Part shown: positions 38,025 to 48,942 of the stretch, piece by piece
Layout: each line of letters opens with the position of its first letter
Numbering within the stretch: the first letter of the stretch is position 1
NCBI GenBank assembly: GCA_963565915.1
Contig: OY751494.1
Location: forward strand, 3,348,001 to 3,412,000
Direction of reading: 5' to 3'
DNA length: 64,000 bases
From: Entoloma clypeatum
Lineage: Eukaryota > Basidiomycota > Agaricomycetes > Agaricales > Entolomataceae
The notes under the pieces: generated by a model
The model's database searches: none
Seen by the model: the letters and a program-made list of their open reading frames with translations, nothing else
Told to the model about the DNA's origin: nothing
Program-made: the position numbers and the translations under genes

Positions 38025-40643
38025 ATGGACCCCCATTCGACCCGGTCTCAGTTCAACCAGAGAGCCCCGAAATCGGGTCCAAAGGCAATAAAGCTCAGGT
38101 TTGCTGACCTTATGCCACATTCCAAGCCTTCTGTCGACGCTTTTACCAAGCCATCGACACCTCGCACAGAGAAATCCGATCTCTCTCTCACTCGAAGACC
38201 AATCGCCACGAATTCTCGCATAAAACAGGATGAAAAATACAGAAAGGATATGTATCTTGCCTTTGTCCACAATGCTTTGCAGCAGAAGACCATCGTAAGT
38301 CTGCATCTGTTCTGCATGCAATCGTCCGTCAACTGTCTTTCTCACTCAGGGCATCATCGAACCATTCGAAGAACTCGTAGACCAATTCAACCTCAAGAAT
38401 CAAACGGGGAACAACGTGCTTCATCTTGCACAACTCCGTCTCTGGATCTCGGCTCTTTCACACGTGGTTTCGCGTCTCGACCGCACCCATTCTGCCCTTG
38501 TGCACGCCATCGTTAACATGCCTTGGCCCACCCTTGATTCTGTTACGGTCAAGGAATATACGGTGTTTATCGGGATGCTGGTCAGTGCGCGTCCGGAGTA
38601 CCTGTCTCTCGTCCTGGGCAAGATCGCTCAAGGACTTACCCATCGTGCGTTAAGCCCTTCGTCCTCATAGTGCGCGATAAACAACTTCCATGGCAGAATT
38701 TAGTTTGCAAACACTACGTTCGGGAATGACAGGGGCATCTTCGACTCCAGTAACTCGCCGAGTACTCTACGACAGGCTTCACGATTTACTTCGGCATCTC
38801 CTTTCCCTCGTTCCGACATTGTCATCCACTTTGCAACCGTTACTCGTCAGGAACTTTCCACATAAACGTCAGAACCAAGCCACGCAAACCACTTATATCC
38901 GTAATCTGTTGCGTGTTTCTGTTTACTGCCCTGAGCTCGCCGACAGTATTTTGGCAACTATCGTTGACCGCGCGATCCAAATAGATGTGGGTATAACCCC
39001 CCTCAAAAGAACTAGAATTCTGATCATTCGTCTTCTAGGTCGAGATACAAGTAGAGTTGGAAGAACTAGATGACGTGGACGAGAATGTCCCTGACCAGGA
39101 GGTCTTTGATTTTGACCCCTTTGATACGGTGGTGGGCCAAGCAGGAGACTCCGATTCTGAAGATGACAGCGACGACAGCGACGATATGGACCGTTTGAGC
39201 GATATATCCTCGGACGACGGGGACGACATGGGTGAGAGTGATATGCCCATGAACATTACGTATATCCAAGAGATGGGGAAGAAGCTGGACGCAATCTTGA
39301 CGCTCATATTGGACCATTTCCATTATAATTATACCTCGATCACAACCTCCGGTACTCTACAACTTCCACCTCCACTTCCCGAGCTTCCTCCGATCGACTC
39401 TCCTTTCTTGACACCACCTTTTACTCAAAAACCTTCCGCTTCCCGTTCATCCTCGCCGGCCCTTCCACCCTTCCTTCCGCCCTCCCCTCTTAATCCCCCA
39501 GAAACGTCAGAGTCCCCTGCAAGCTCCGAACACCGCAAACAACTCCTGCGCAACCAATTTCTCGCCCTTCTCTCCATATTCGATCGTATCATCCTACGCA
39601 CCTTTAAGTCGCGCTACACCCAATTTCTCGTCTTCTGGTATACATCTCTTGACCCTGAGTTCTCCGACATCTTCCAGGGCATGCTCGTCGACCGCGCCTT
39701 ATTTGAATACAATGCGGATGAACCGACGCGGATGGGCACGCCCGTTGTGACTCGCGCAGCTGCCGCATCCTACATTGGCAGCTTCGTGAGCCGTGCGACA
39801 TTTGTAGACAAGGAATGTACGCGGAGGATGGTTGGAGTCCTCTGTGAATTCCTCAAGGCTCATTTGGATGGTATCGAGCAGTTGGGCAGCGCAACTGGCG
39901 CTGAAAATGGACTTGGTGGGATAGGTGGGCCATCGCAGAATATGGTGTTTTACGCCGTCTCGCAAGCAATGTTTTTGATCTTTTGTTTTCGGTGGAGGGA
40001 TTTGCTGGAGAATCGCGACCGCGGAGATGAATCGTTGATAGGGGGTGTGGATAAGGGAGGAAGCAAATGGATGCCTCAACTGAGCATCTTGCAGAGAGTT
40101 GTAACATCGATTCTGAACCCTTTGATGGTACGCGTTCCTTTATTTCTTCTGAGAGATAAATCAGATGTTCATCTTTACTTGTAGGTGTGCTCAACAAACG
40201 TCGTCATGCAATTTGCCCGAGTAGCACATGCGACAGACTTCATTTATTGTTATACCATCTTGGAGTCCAACAAGCGTTCTGAATATGCCTCAAACAATGA
40301 AGGACGACGCTCGCTGGCGAGTACACCTCCGTCAGGAATACATCCAGCTGTGCTCAAGAGAAATGTCAACCCCGAACTGAACACGTTCTTCCCCTTCGAC
40401 CCATATCGCCTTGCCAAGTCAAATACCTATATCCACAATATTTACCGAGAGTGGTCGAGCGTTGCTATCGACGAGGAGGACGAGGACGAGGGTGAGGACG
40501 AGGACGACCAAGAGGAGAGCATGAATTTCAACAGATGTCTCAAGATACCTCAGCCGGACAATTCTCAAGGGGACGAAGGCGGTCTTGGAGAGTCACTGGG
40601 AAAGATGAGCATCAGTCCTGCACGCCCTCAGATGTTTATTTGA
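38025..40643 (+). CDS. RRN3: RNA polymerase I initiation factor Rrn3 (TIF-IA)
   Basis: Rrn3 bridges RNA polymerase I to the rDNA core factor and is the growth-regulated step in rRNA synthesis. The start MDPHSTRSQFNQRAPKSGPK is followed by DEKYRKDMYLAFVHNALQQK. HEAT-like helical repeats include HVVSRLDRTHSALVHAIVNM and IRNLLRVSVYCPELADSILA. An acidic insert (DSDSEDDSDDSDDMDRLSD) is typical, as is the conserved block ALFEYNADEPTRMGTPVVTR followed by AAAASYIGSFVSRATFVD. After an intron the tail contains ELNTFFPFDPYRLAKSNTYI and a second acidic run. Introns lie at about 38297, 38645, 38990 and 40130. About 800 residues. Confidence 0.94.
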
Positions 40644-40821
40644 GAGCTGATATTCTTTCACTTGTCAATCGTTGGTCCTCCTTGCTATCTTGCTGCATTG
40701 CATTTCAGTCATACATTGTTTCATGTTTTACTACTACTGTATCACTACGCTCCTGGGTAATCATGGATATACATATGCATTTTCCCCTTTGAATTGTGAT
40801 ATCCTGATTGATACCTTGACC

Positions 40822-42147
40822 ATGATCATCAAACATGTCTGGCTCGATGTCGACCCGGTGCGTCTTTGGTCAACTCCAATACCGTCCGATCTACATGACT
40901 CGACAAAGCACAGGGCCACGACGATGCCACGGCAATCATGCTTGCTCTCCACTGCCCAAACATACAAGTTCTTGGTATATCAACGGTGAACCGCACACTC
41001 TCAATCACATATATTTCTTGCAATGCATCTTACCATCAGTCGTTATCATCTCCAGACACACGGAAACGCCCCCAGCGATTGCACGGCAATCAACGCCGCT
41101 CGGTGTCTCGTAGCCTTTGGAGCCCCAGACCACATTCGTGTCTACCCCGGCGCAACAAAACCTCTTCTTCTTCGTGCGAAACACGATCCTGAGATCCACG
41201 GACCAGATGGACTAGGGGGCGTCGAAGGCTTTCCTGCAGTTGATAGTCCAGAGGTACTCTCCGTGTTTGCGATTGATGCCGATGGCTTCACGATCCGTGC
41301 ACTGGAAGGCATGGCAAAACATGTCAAGAACCTCTGGAAAAGCGGAGCCGGAGACAAAGTCACCGTGGTGTCGACTGGCCCAATGACGAACATTGCTCTG
41401 TTCATGGCTGCGTATCCCGATCTGCTGGAGGCCATAGAAGAGTTTGTTTTCATGGGCGGAGGGGTAGGGATGGGCAACCGATCTGCCGTCGCTGAATTCA
41501 ATATCATGTGTGATCGTGAGTGTCTACTTATATGTATTCTGTATCATACTTGCCAAGTCATCCGCTTTTTGTCCAGCCCACGCAGCCCAAATCGTGCTTG
41601 ACGCGCCGGTGAAGAAGACAATGATCCCGATCAATGTTACCCATACAGCCATCTTTACGGGGCAGTTACATGCTCGGCTCCTATCTCCTGATACCCATAA
41701 CGACACTGATGTCCTTCCGGTGCCAGCGACGAAACTCCGGTACGCCCTTTCCACGGTCATTAGCTTTTTTGCAGACACCTACAAGTCTACTTTTGGCTTC
41801 GATGATGGACCCCCACTGCACGACGCGTTGACGATTGGTTACGTATCACAGCCTGAGTTAATGAAGACGGTCCGCAAACGTGTTGATGTCGAGCTTAGCG
41901 GGACTCATACCAAAGGAGAGACTGTCGTCGACATCTGGAACTATCAATCCTGCGATGACACATGGGGCCCCGGTGGCAAGAATTGCCTGATCGCGCAGTC
42001 TCTGGATGTGCGCCGTTTCTTCGGGTGTTGCTTCCTATATGTCTGTTGATCACGCATTGCACCTAGATTGATGGTTTCTTTGGACTCCTGCTGGAATGTG
42101 TATCTCGATGCGACCAAGTGTCTCCTCTCAACATACGAAAAATGTGA
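40822..42147 (+). CDS. URH1: Inosine/uridine-preferring nucleoside hydrolase (Urh1-like)
   Basis: The enzyme cleaves ribonucleosides to base and ribose in purine/pyrimidine salvage. Exon 1 (MIIKHVWLDVDP) joins exon 2 (GHDDATAIMLALHCPNIQVL) across a 56-bp intron, completing the metal-binding DVDPGHDDA motif, which the intron splits. Later segments VTVVSTGPMTNIALFMAAYP, VFMGGGVGMGNRSAVAEFNI and PPLHDALTIGYV, with the catalytic-site His, are present. Simple reading gives a stop at 42049, but an intron from 42016 to about 42066 gives the family-like ending SLDIDGFFGLLLECVSRCDQ and a stop at 42145-42147, so I prefer that end. About 390 residues. Confidence 0.9.
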
Positions 42148-42228
42148 TTTTGATCCAGACCGATTTCATAGAGTAGATTTCGTATGCGCATGATATCGTG
42201 TGACAACGTAAGTGAAGGACTAAGTTAA

Positions 42229-42806
42229 TTACAGAATGCCTACTCCCTTGGAGAAAGCGTTGATAGGTTTGCTATTATAGATCCTGCTAGGTGCCACAGC
42301 CCGAGCAACGACAGCAGCTGAGTCAGGGTACTGGTGCCCTTCTGTTGGCTTCCAGGTCGCCAACCAGGTGTTCATATATTTGAGCGCCTTTGCCTGCAGA
42401 GCAGCGACGGTGGGGTCCGCGCGGGCTGCGGAGGTTCCGATATCAGAGGATTTGTGGGGAGCGGTGAAAAGGTGGGAGAGAGGGCGGGCGGGAAGGGCAG
42501 CGGCACGGGAAAGATGGTTTTCGAGAACTGAGTGAGCCAGAAGGCATGGAGTTTTGTCAGGGCAGAGTTAAGATCAGCGCGGCCGTTCCAGACAAAGTCC
42601 TTGGACAAGGTCTCGCGGGCAAGAGCAAGGCAGGAGGTGGTTGACCAGTATCTGAGTTCCTTGACAAATGCGGCCAGGTAGTTGCCGCAGTCCCAGTCCA
42701 TCTGTTTGCCGAGTTTATCTTGAAGCAAGGATGTCTCGTATGCCATCTCCTGGATGTCCTTTGTGGAGGCGAGGGTACCCAGACCCCAGAGGAAAGTGCG
42801 CGGCAT
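42229..42806 (-). pseudogene. Unrecognised gene or gene fragment at the TE boundary
   Basis: Codon structure is clear in EMAYETSLLQDKLGKQMDWD and FVKELRYWSTTSCLALARET, and in another frame LQAKALKYMNTWLATWKPTE up to the stop at 42229. Joining the two needs an intron of about 100 bp (GTGCCG...CTGCAG) or a frameshift. No convincing 5' end was found upstream of 42806, where a candidate exon runs into repeat-like DNA. It may be a host gene cut short by the transposon cluster. The family is not recognised. Confidence 0.4.
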
Positions 42807-43667
42807 GTGGGCGCCTAAAGTGAGTTAATTGGGTGGAGAGACTAAAAATGGGGTGTGAGAACGAGACTTACTGAGGAATCATGGTGGTGTCACTGATCAG
42901 GGCGACGAGGGGGATCACTGGGACTCTCTCGCCCGGGGGTCAAGGAGAGCGCGGGTGGAGGGAAAATTTTTCGAGCGGGGCTCTCGCCTGGGGGAAAGGT
43001 GGGAGAGAGCCCGCAGCGCGCAGAAGCCGCAGCGGGGGTGCTTGGCGGGTGGTGTTGCCTTCTTCAGCGTCGGGAACTTGATGGCCGAAAATACAAATAA
43101 AAAATAATAGTATGGAAAGTCCGTTTTGAACCTATAAGGCAAAAAAAATTAAACAATGTCGTTCAAGGGAGGTCTGAAAGGCTGCTTACCTCGGCACCCT
43201 CTCCCAGTCTTGCAAAAAAAAAGAAAATGAGCGACCTTTCCGCGTCTTCAATACCAGCGGACCCCGCCCAGCTCAAACGAACGCAGCCTAGACAGTGTAC
43301 TGATCGCTCGGCATTGTTTGGTGCGGGAAAGTGCTGGAAGAAAGCTGGGTCGTCTGCCTGGCAGTAAATACCATTGGGGGTGGGCAACACCTTAGAGCAA
43401 CACCTCAGAGTCACGGAAAGACGTGACGTAACGCCCTGTGACATATTCCGTCACATATACTGACCCAGCTGAAAACCAGGCTCCCTCACTCCCTCCTGAT
43501 AATTCTAACTGCATGTAGCATATCTGGGGGCTTCTATAGCTATCTTGTAATATATCAGGTGAATTTGAGGTTAAGATAGTTTGGAAAAGAGTGTAGTAAA
43601 ATGATCACAGGCTGTTATACTGCTTTAGCCAGATTGTTACTTTTCAAGCAGTATCACAATGAGAGAG
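42807..43667. other. Transition from genes to transposon cluster, no gene
   Basis: G-rich sequence near 42930-43030 contains two related blocks (CTCTCGCCCGGGGG and CTCTCGCCTGGGGG) and can fold back through GGGGCTCTC with GAGAGCCC. Around 43400-43460 short repeats of GTGAC/GTCAC occur. The rest holds only short frames. I see no gene. Confidence 0.45.
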
Positions 43668-44256
43668 TGTCACATAGCGTGTTTTTCAATGTCAGAAAAC
43701 ATCGGATGCGTCGGAGCAGTCGGAGCGGAGTAGCGGATGAACGGATGCGACAAGTCCGACGTCTTGCAGAAAGGACCTGGCTTCAACTTATGTGTTGCGC
43801 CCCATTCTTTGACGTGGTCCTAGATTTTGGATTGGCAGATGTCGGAGGGTGAGAGGAGCGGATGTGCGGAGCGGATGTGTGGAGGTGGAGATGTGAGAAG
43901 GAGGATGAGGACGAAAGGCAAAGGAATAGATTGGTGGAACGTATGGCAACATATAGTGACGTATAATATTCGAACTGAGGAACTACGACAGAATTCATAC
44001 TACTTATAGTAAACCAGAAGTGGGTCAGTAACTACTATAGGTAAGGTGTGGATGTCGGAGTTACTCATCGGAGCAATCGGAGTACGGAGAGGAGCAAATG
44101 CAAAATCAACATCAAGATGTCTACTTGTCAGCATAATTAGAATGTTAACTAGTAGAGATGTCAATAAGTACTATTATGAAGATCGTCGGATGTCGGACCG
44201 GATAAAACATCGGAGTCATTGGATGTGTCAGATGTATGAATTGCATGGTTATGACA
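43668..44256 (-). repeat. LTR A (3' LTR of the array)
   Basis: 589 bp beginning TGT and ending ACA. Bases 43897-44256 match 46768-47128 almost exactly, differing mainly by CG/CA and C/T changes. Its left part (TGTCACATAGCGTGTTTTTC, later GGCTTCAACTTATGTGTTGC) matches LTR B. Confidence 0.8.
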
Positions 44257-45770
44257 GTATTTTCCCCTTAGGGCTGAACCCTTGAGGCCCATAGGATATG
44301 CCATATAATTGTGTGTTGGATGCTTGCCAGAAAATGTAATCATCCGATAATGCAAGTCACTTTATACTTGGCTGCATAAGGGCCAAGGATCAGAGGAGGT
44401 CGGAGGTGCGGAGATCCGAGGTGCGGAGGTTGGAGGAAAATGCGGATGAGAAAGGATGTGCCAGCAGATACAGAGATGATCCATATTTTGTGTCCAATTG
44501 TAAACATCATTGCAAAAGTAAACAATGACAGAAAAAGCGGAGTTGATCTGAGCAGTCGGAGGAGCGGATGTCGGATCGGAGGTGGTGGACATGGCTTGGG
44601 TGCGGATAGCAAGTGCAATCAAGCAAATGTTATAGTCTTAGGGCCAAACCCTTGAGGCACATAAGGTGAGGAATGGCAAGTCCGATGTGAGGATGAGGGA
44701 ATTTGTGATGAAGGAGAGGAAGCGGAGGTACCAAGTGTGGAGGGCAAATGAATGTGTGTGTCGGATTGGACTGAGGTTGCAAGATGCAATGGGATGGGAG
44801 TGACAGATGTCAAGATGTCGGAGATGACTGGAGCGGAGCGGATTTGTCGGAGGTGATCGGATGTGGTATAAAATGTCGGAAGGGATGAAGAAAGTGATTG
44901 GTGTTTTCACTGGTTGACTATTTTCCCCTTAGGATAGACGTCCCATCGTCTATCTCCAAAGATGAGAGTCATAAAGGAGGTGAAAAAATGCGGATGTCGT
45001 CAGATATGAGAGCGGAGTAGGTCGGAAATCAGAGATGGAGGTGTCAGAGGTGTCCAGAAAGAATCAATGTGTCGAAAAGATCATGATGCCAATTTATTGA
45101 CAAGTGCCAGAGGTTGTTTGGAATGCTTGCAGATGCAAGTAGTGAACTGTCTGCAGCCAGGGTTGCAAGTATACACCATGTAACTGCAAGATAGGCATAG
45201 TGCAGACATCGGAGGTGACCAGAGGTCGGAGTGACCAAAGTCGGAGGACAGAGTTTGCAAAAGTGGCAACAATACCAACTTAAGCAATAAGACGTCGAGG
45301 GCTTGCACTCTTCAGAAAATGGATGGAAAAGGTACTGGCCCAATACCCAAACAATGCAAAGATTGTGAAGTGGGTGAGCTAGTGGTATCCTATAACCATA
45401 GAAATTCGAGCCAAGCAAGGGTTTCACAAAATGTGACAGGTGTTCACCAAAAGCAAGTGGAGCAGAGTTAACCGGAGGTTGGAGATGATCAACCACAAAT
45501 GAATGGGTCAACCAAAGTGAATGGACATAAAGACAGATGATTTTGTGAATGAGGACGAGGTGGATGTCGATGACCCAAAAAATGCGGAGACATCGGAGAT
45601 GTCGGAGGTCTGCAAAGCGGAGTAGGATGTCGAAGGATGAATGGAGAGATATGTCCTAATCCAGACCTAAACTTGAAAGACCAGATTGTAAGGCCAGGAT
45701 GGAATAGGATCGGAGGGGTGCAGAGTGATTGAAAGAGGGTGTCAAAGGAATGGTGTCAGTTCGAATATAC

Positions 45771-46313
45771 TGTCACATAGCGTGTTTTTCAATGTCAGAA
45801 AACGTCGGACGAGTCGGAGCAGAGTAGCGGAGGAGCGGAATGCGGTAAGTGCGACGTTGGCAGAAAGGACCTGGCTTCAACTTGTGCGTTGCGCCCCACT
45901 CTTTGATGTGGTCCTCGATTTCGGATTGGCGGATGTCGGGTGAGCGGATGAGTGGATGAGCAGAGGTGACAGAGAGAATGCTCAAAGGCAAGTAGAGACG
46001 GATGCGAATGAGGTGTAACGTATGATATTTGAACTGAGGTTCTACGACAGGTTTGTACACTATTTATAGTAGACTAGAATGATCAGCATTACTATAAGTG
46101 ATGTGCAGATATCGGAGTTGACCATCGGAACATTCGGAGTACGGAGAGTAACAAATGAAAAGTGAACAACATATGTCTACTTGTAAGTATGGTTGAGATG
46201 TTACGTAGTAGAAGTATATTCAATATAAATAGAATGTTGTTGGAGCGGATGTTGGAGCGGATGAAATGTCGGAGTCGTCGGATAAGTCGGATGTGAATCG
46301 TATGGTTATGACA
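45771..46313 (-). repeat. LTR B (internal LTR)
   Basis: 543 bp with the same ends as LTR A (TGTCACATAGCG...TTATGACA) and followed, like A, by GTATTTCCCTCTTAGGGC, the minus-strand polypurine tract. It is more diverged from A than C is. It lies between two internal segments, as in LTR-internal-LTR-internal-LTR arrays. Confidence 0.75.
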
Positions 46314-46444
46314 GTATTTCCCTCTTAGGGCCGAACCCTGAGGCCCAGATGAGGTAATCCACGTGACCGTTGGTTGAAAAGCTTTGTGCGTGATCTTTCT
46401 CTGTTGTCACCCAACCACAACATCTATCCCGACGCCTATCCGTT

Positions 46445-46780
46445 ATGTCCGCTGAAAACTCACCCCTCGCCGCTCTTCGTGCTGAAAGGGAGTGCCAGAA
46501 GAAGGTCACCGAAGAGTTGGAGAGGAAACTGCAGGAGGCAGAGGAGCGCGCGAAGGAAGATGCAGAGCGCGCGGAGGAGGCGAAGAGGGCGGCAAAAGAG
46601 CGGAGACGAGCAGAGAGGAAGGCAGAGAAAGCGAAGGCGAAGGAACCGGTCGCGGGTGCAGGTGCAGATGCGGAGGCGGATGCAGATGCGGATGCGGCGA
46701 GTGCGGAGGTGAAGAAGGTCCGGCTGCAGGGGGTTTTCAAGAATATGCCTGCGAGTTACGAGCAGGGGAAGGAGGATTGA
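46445..46780 (+). CDS. Intact charged coiled-coil ORF inside the LTR array
   Basis: 112 codons without a stop, G+C-richer than its surroundings. It opens MSAENSPLAALRAERECQKK and continues as an Ala/Glu/Arg coiled coil, then GAGADAEADADADAASAE and a short tail RLQGVFKNMPASYEQGKED. The 115 bp upstream (from about 46330) has no LTR-like words and could be its promoter. The stop codon sits exactly where sequence shared with LTR A resumes, so the ORF replaces the missing 229 bp of LTR C. It reads opposite to the element. It looks like a captured host fragment; no family recognised. Confidence 0.55.
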   Translation: MSAENSPLAALRAERECQKKVTEELERKLQEAEERAKEDAERAEEAKRAAKERRRAERKAEKAKAKEPVAGAGADAEADADADAASAEVKKVRLQGVFKNMPASYEQGKED

Positions 46781-47128
46781 GGACGAAAGGCAAAGGAATA
46801 GATTGGTGGAACATATGGCAACATATAGTGACATATAATATTCGAACTGAGGAACTACGACAGAATTCATACTACTTATAGTAAACCAGAAGTGGGTCAG
46901 TAACTACTATAGGTAAGGTGTGGATGTCGGAGTTACTCATCGGAGCAATCGGAGTACGGAGAGGAGCAAATGCAAAATCAACATCAAGATGTCTACTTGT
47001 CAGTATAATTAGAATGTTAACTAGTAGAGATGTCAATAAGTACTATTATGAAGATCGTCGGATGTCGGACCGGATAAAACATCAGAGTCATTGGATGTGT
47101 CAGATGTATGAATTGCATGGTTATGACA
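46768..47128 (-). repeat. LTR C, truncated 5' LTR
   Basis: 361 bp corresponding to 43897-44256 of LTR A, with one extra T. The first 229 bp of the LTR are absent, replaced by the coiled-coil ORF. The outer end TTATGACA is followed by the GAGAG duplication. Confidence 0.8.
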
Positions 47129-48000
47129 GAGAGAATATATTAAGTAGATTCTATATATATTATATGTAATATATGGGATGCAATTGAGGTGAATTTAGCA
47201 AAAGAAAAAGTATAATGATTCTAATCATGTCCTCTCAAGTGTCAGCATCAGAATTAGCATCTTCCCAATCCTCTACTTCAGCATCTTCCAGTATATCAAA
47301 ATCAAAAATTTTTCCCACATCATCTTCTCTGTTTAATGGATCCCACTCTCCTCTATCATACATTGCAACTGCCATTTCCAAAGCTGCCCGTTTTTCATCA
47401 GCTTTTTTATAAGTAACTCCCTGGAAATTTGGAGCTCCTGCTGCTTTGAATGCAGCAATCTGATCAGCAAGGCGCTGACCAGCAAGCTTTTTCACCTTCT
47501 CCTTGTCCAAAACAAGATCTAAGGATGCAATTTGATTTTTTCTGTCCTGCCTGTGTTTTGCAGCTACTGCTTGTTTTTCAATTTTTTCCTCAGCAAAAGC
47601 AACAATTTCCTCCTTTCGTTTCTTGTCCAATTTAGTCAAATCACCTTTTCGGGCCTCCTTATGAATAAACTTGTAATCTTCAGGCTGAGTAAACTTTGCA
47701 GCCATAAATGCTTGAGTTTCGTTTCGTTCAAACATCCGTTGTGCATTGTAATGGAGGACTGTAAGCTGTGGTTGGCTCCGCATAAGAACTCGGAATGATC
47801 CCAAAGCACCCTCATTCTCATCATTTGTGGCAGGCATCCAGGCCAAATCCCTCTCATCTGGTGTGGATTCATCAATTAGGCCACCAGGTGCAAATTCAGA
47901 GGTAAAGCGCTTCCAGGTATCTGCAGCTCCCTGGAAAAATTGAACAAGGAGAGGCCAAAGATAGATAAACTGAGATTTCAAATTCTGAATGGCCTGAAAT

Positions 48001-48402
48001 TGTTATGCTTAACAAACCGTTCCAAGGTTCGGGCAGAGTATGCAGGAAAGTGGAAAGGCGAAGAGCAAAGTGATTGCTAAATCTAAGGAATCTACTATAG
48101 TACAAGAGGTTTATATAGGTACTGACTATAGGCGGTAGCGGATGAGTCAGTACTGTGGAAGGCAGTGCGCATGAGTAAGGCGACTGCGGAAGGCTATGTA
48201 CAGTGAGTAAGCTGACTGCGGAAAGCGAGTCAGCACGGAAGCGAAGTATACTAAAGGGGATGACGAAGTAATGTAATGAGTCAGACTGGGAATCGAAGGT
48301 TGCGAAAGTAGACATTAGACATAGTAAGTTCGTAAGAGGACGCCGAGTCGGGCCGATAAGTAAAAGATATGATGTGGTCCTCATACCGTAGAGTCCGTAA
48401 CA
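48001..48402 (-). repeat. 3' LTR of gypsy-1
   Basis: 402 bp, TG...CA ends. It differs from the partner LTR at 12 positions by direct comparison, all transitions and no gaps. The polypurine tract abuts its inner edge. Confidence 0.93.
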
Positions 48403-48436
48403 TGTTCCCCTCTCCAAGCTCTGTGTCCTCACAGAG

Positions 48437-48808
48437 TCACTGTCCCCATCCCTCGTTGTTGCCGGGGTCAGACCAGTTCGGACTTTCCTTGAGGCTCCAA
48501 TCATATATCAACTCCTCGTTGATGGCTACGGCAAGTTCGAGGCCTTTGATAGCCAGTCGAATACATCGATTTTCGATCACAAGGGTGCTGGTGTAATTTC
48601 CGAGAATTTGTTTTTCCTTGGGACTCGGGGCGACGGGTAGGTTGGACAGCGAGTGAAGCCGGATATGCATCTGGCGATGGAGGAGGTCGGCAAGGGAAGT
48701 TTCGAGGGCATGGATTTGGTCTCTCATGGAGAGTGCTTCGTTCATGAGGGCGGCGATGGCGGGGTTGATGTCGGTGGTGGAGGTGGAGGTAACGGTGGTG
48801 TTGGACAT
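48437..48808 (-). CDS. Small extra ORF downstream of pol in gypsy-1
   Basis: 123 intact codons lie between the chromodomain stop and the polypurine tract. The protein starts MSNTTVTSTSTTDINPAIAA and has a helical core (MNEALSMRDQIHALETSLAD) and a second helical part (RCIRLAIKGLELAVAINEEL). There is no signal peptide or membrane segment, so it is not an envelope gene. It is uninterrupted although pol carries many lesions. Function unknown. Confidence 0.55.
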   Translation of the reverse strand: MSNTTVTSTSTTDINPAIAALMNEALSMRDQIHALETSLADLLHRQMHIRLHSLSNLPVAPSPKEKQILGNYTSTLVIENRCIRLAIKGLELAVAINEELIYDWSLKESPNWSDPGNNEGWGQ

Positions 48809-48942
48809 GGCGGCGAGGATGGTTGAGAGATAGAAGAAGAAGGGGGAGGCTATATTGGGCAGGGAAAAGGACTAGAGCGGGGAACTCGGTGTGTGGTTGA
48901 CTGATGAGGTCGATACTTGTCATGGATTCCGAGAGCTGTCTT

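Larger units (their letters stand above)
43668..47128 (-). mobile_element. Composite LTR array flanked by GAGAG duplication
   Basis: The unit begins TGTCACATAGCG and ends GGTTATGACA; GAGAG lies immediately outside both ends (43663-43667 and 47129-47133), the mark of one integration event. Inside are a complete LTR (A), 1.5 kb of internal DNA without a recognisable retroelement protein, a second LTR (B), a short stretch with an intact ORF, and a truncated LTR (C). On the minus strand each of A and B is preceded by a polypurine tract (AAGGGGAAAA or AGAGGGAAA), so the element reads right to left. CGGA-containing words (GTCGGAG, GCGGATG) are repeated throughout. No reverse transcriptase is seen, so it would be non-autonomous. 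Confidence 0.7.

Noticed and set aside
39066..40197. Minus-strand ORFs opposite RRN3
   Set aside because: They overlap a well-supported RRN3 exon and show no recognisable protein.
41510..42049. Nucleoside hydrolase ending at the stop at 42049
   Set aside because: The last codons do not look like the family, and a short intron from 42016 restores a family-like ending with a stop at 42145.
43668..44256. LTR A as a solo LTR
   Set aside because: The base pairs flanking it on its own do not match (GAGAG versus GTATT), whereas GAGAG matches the outer side of LTR C; a polypurine tract is also next to it.
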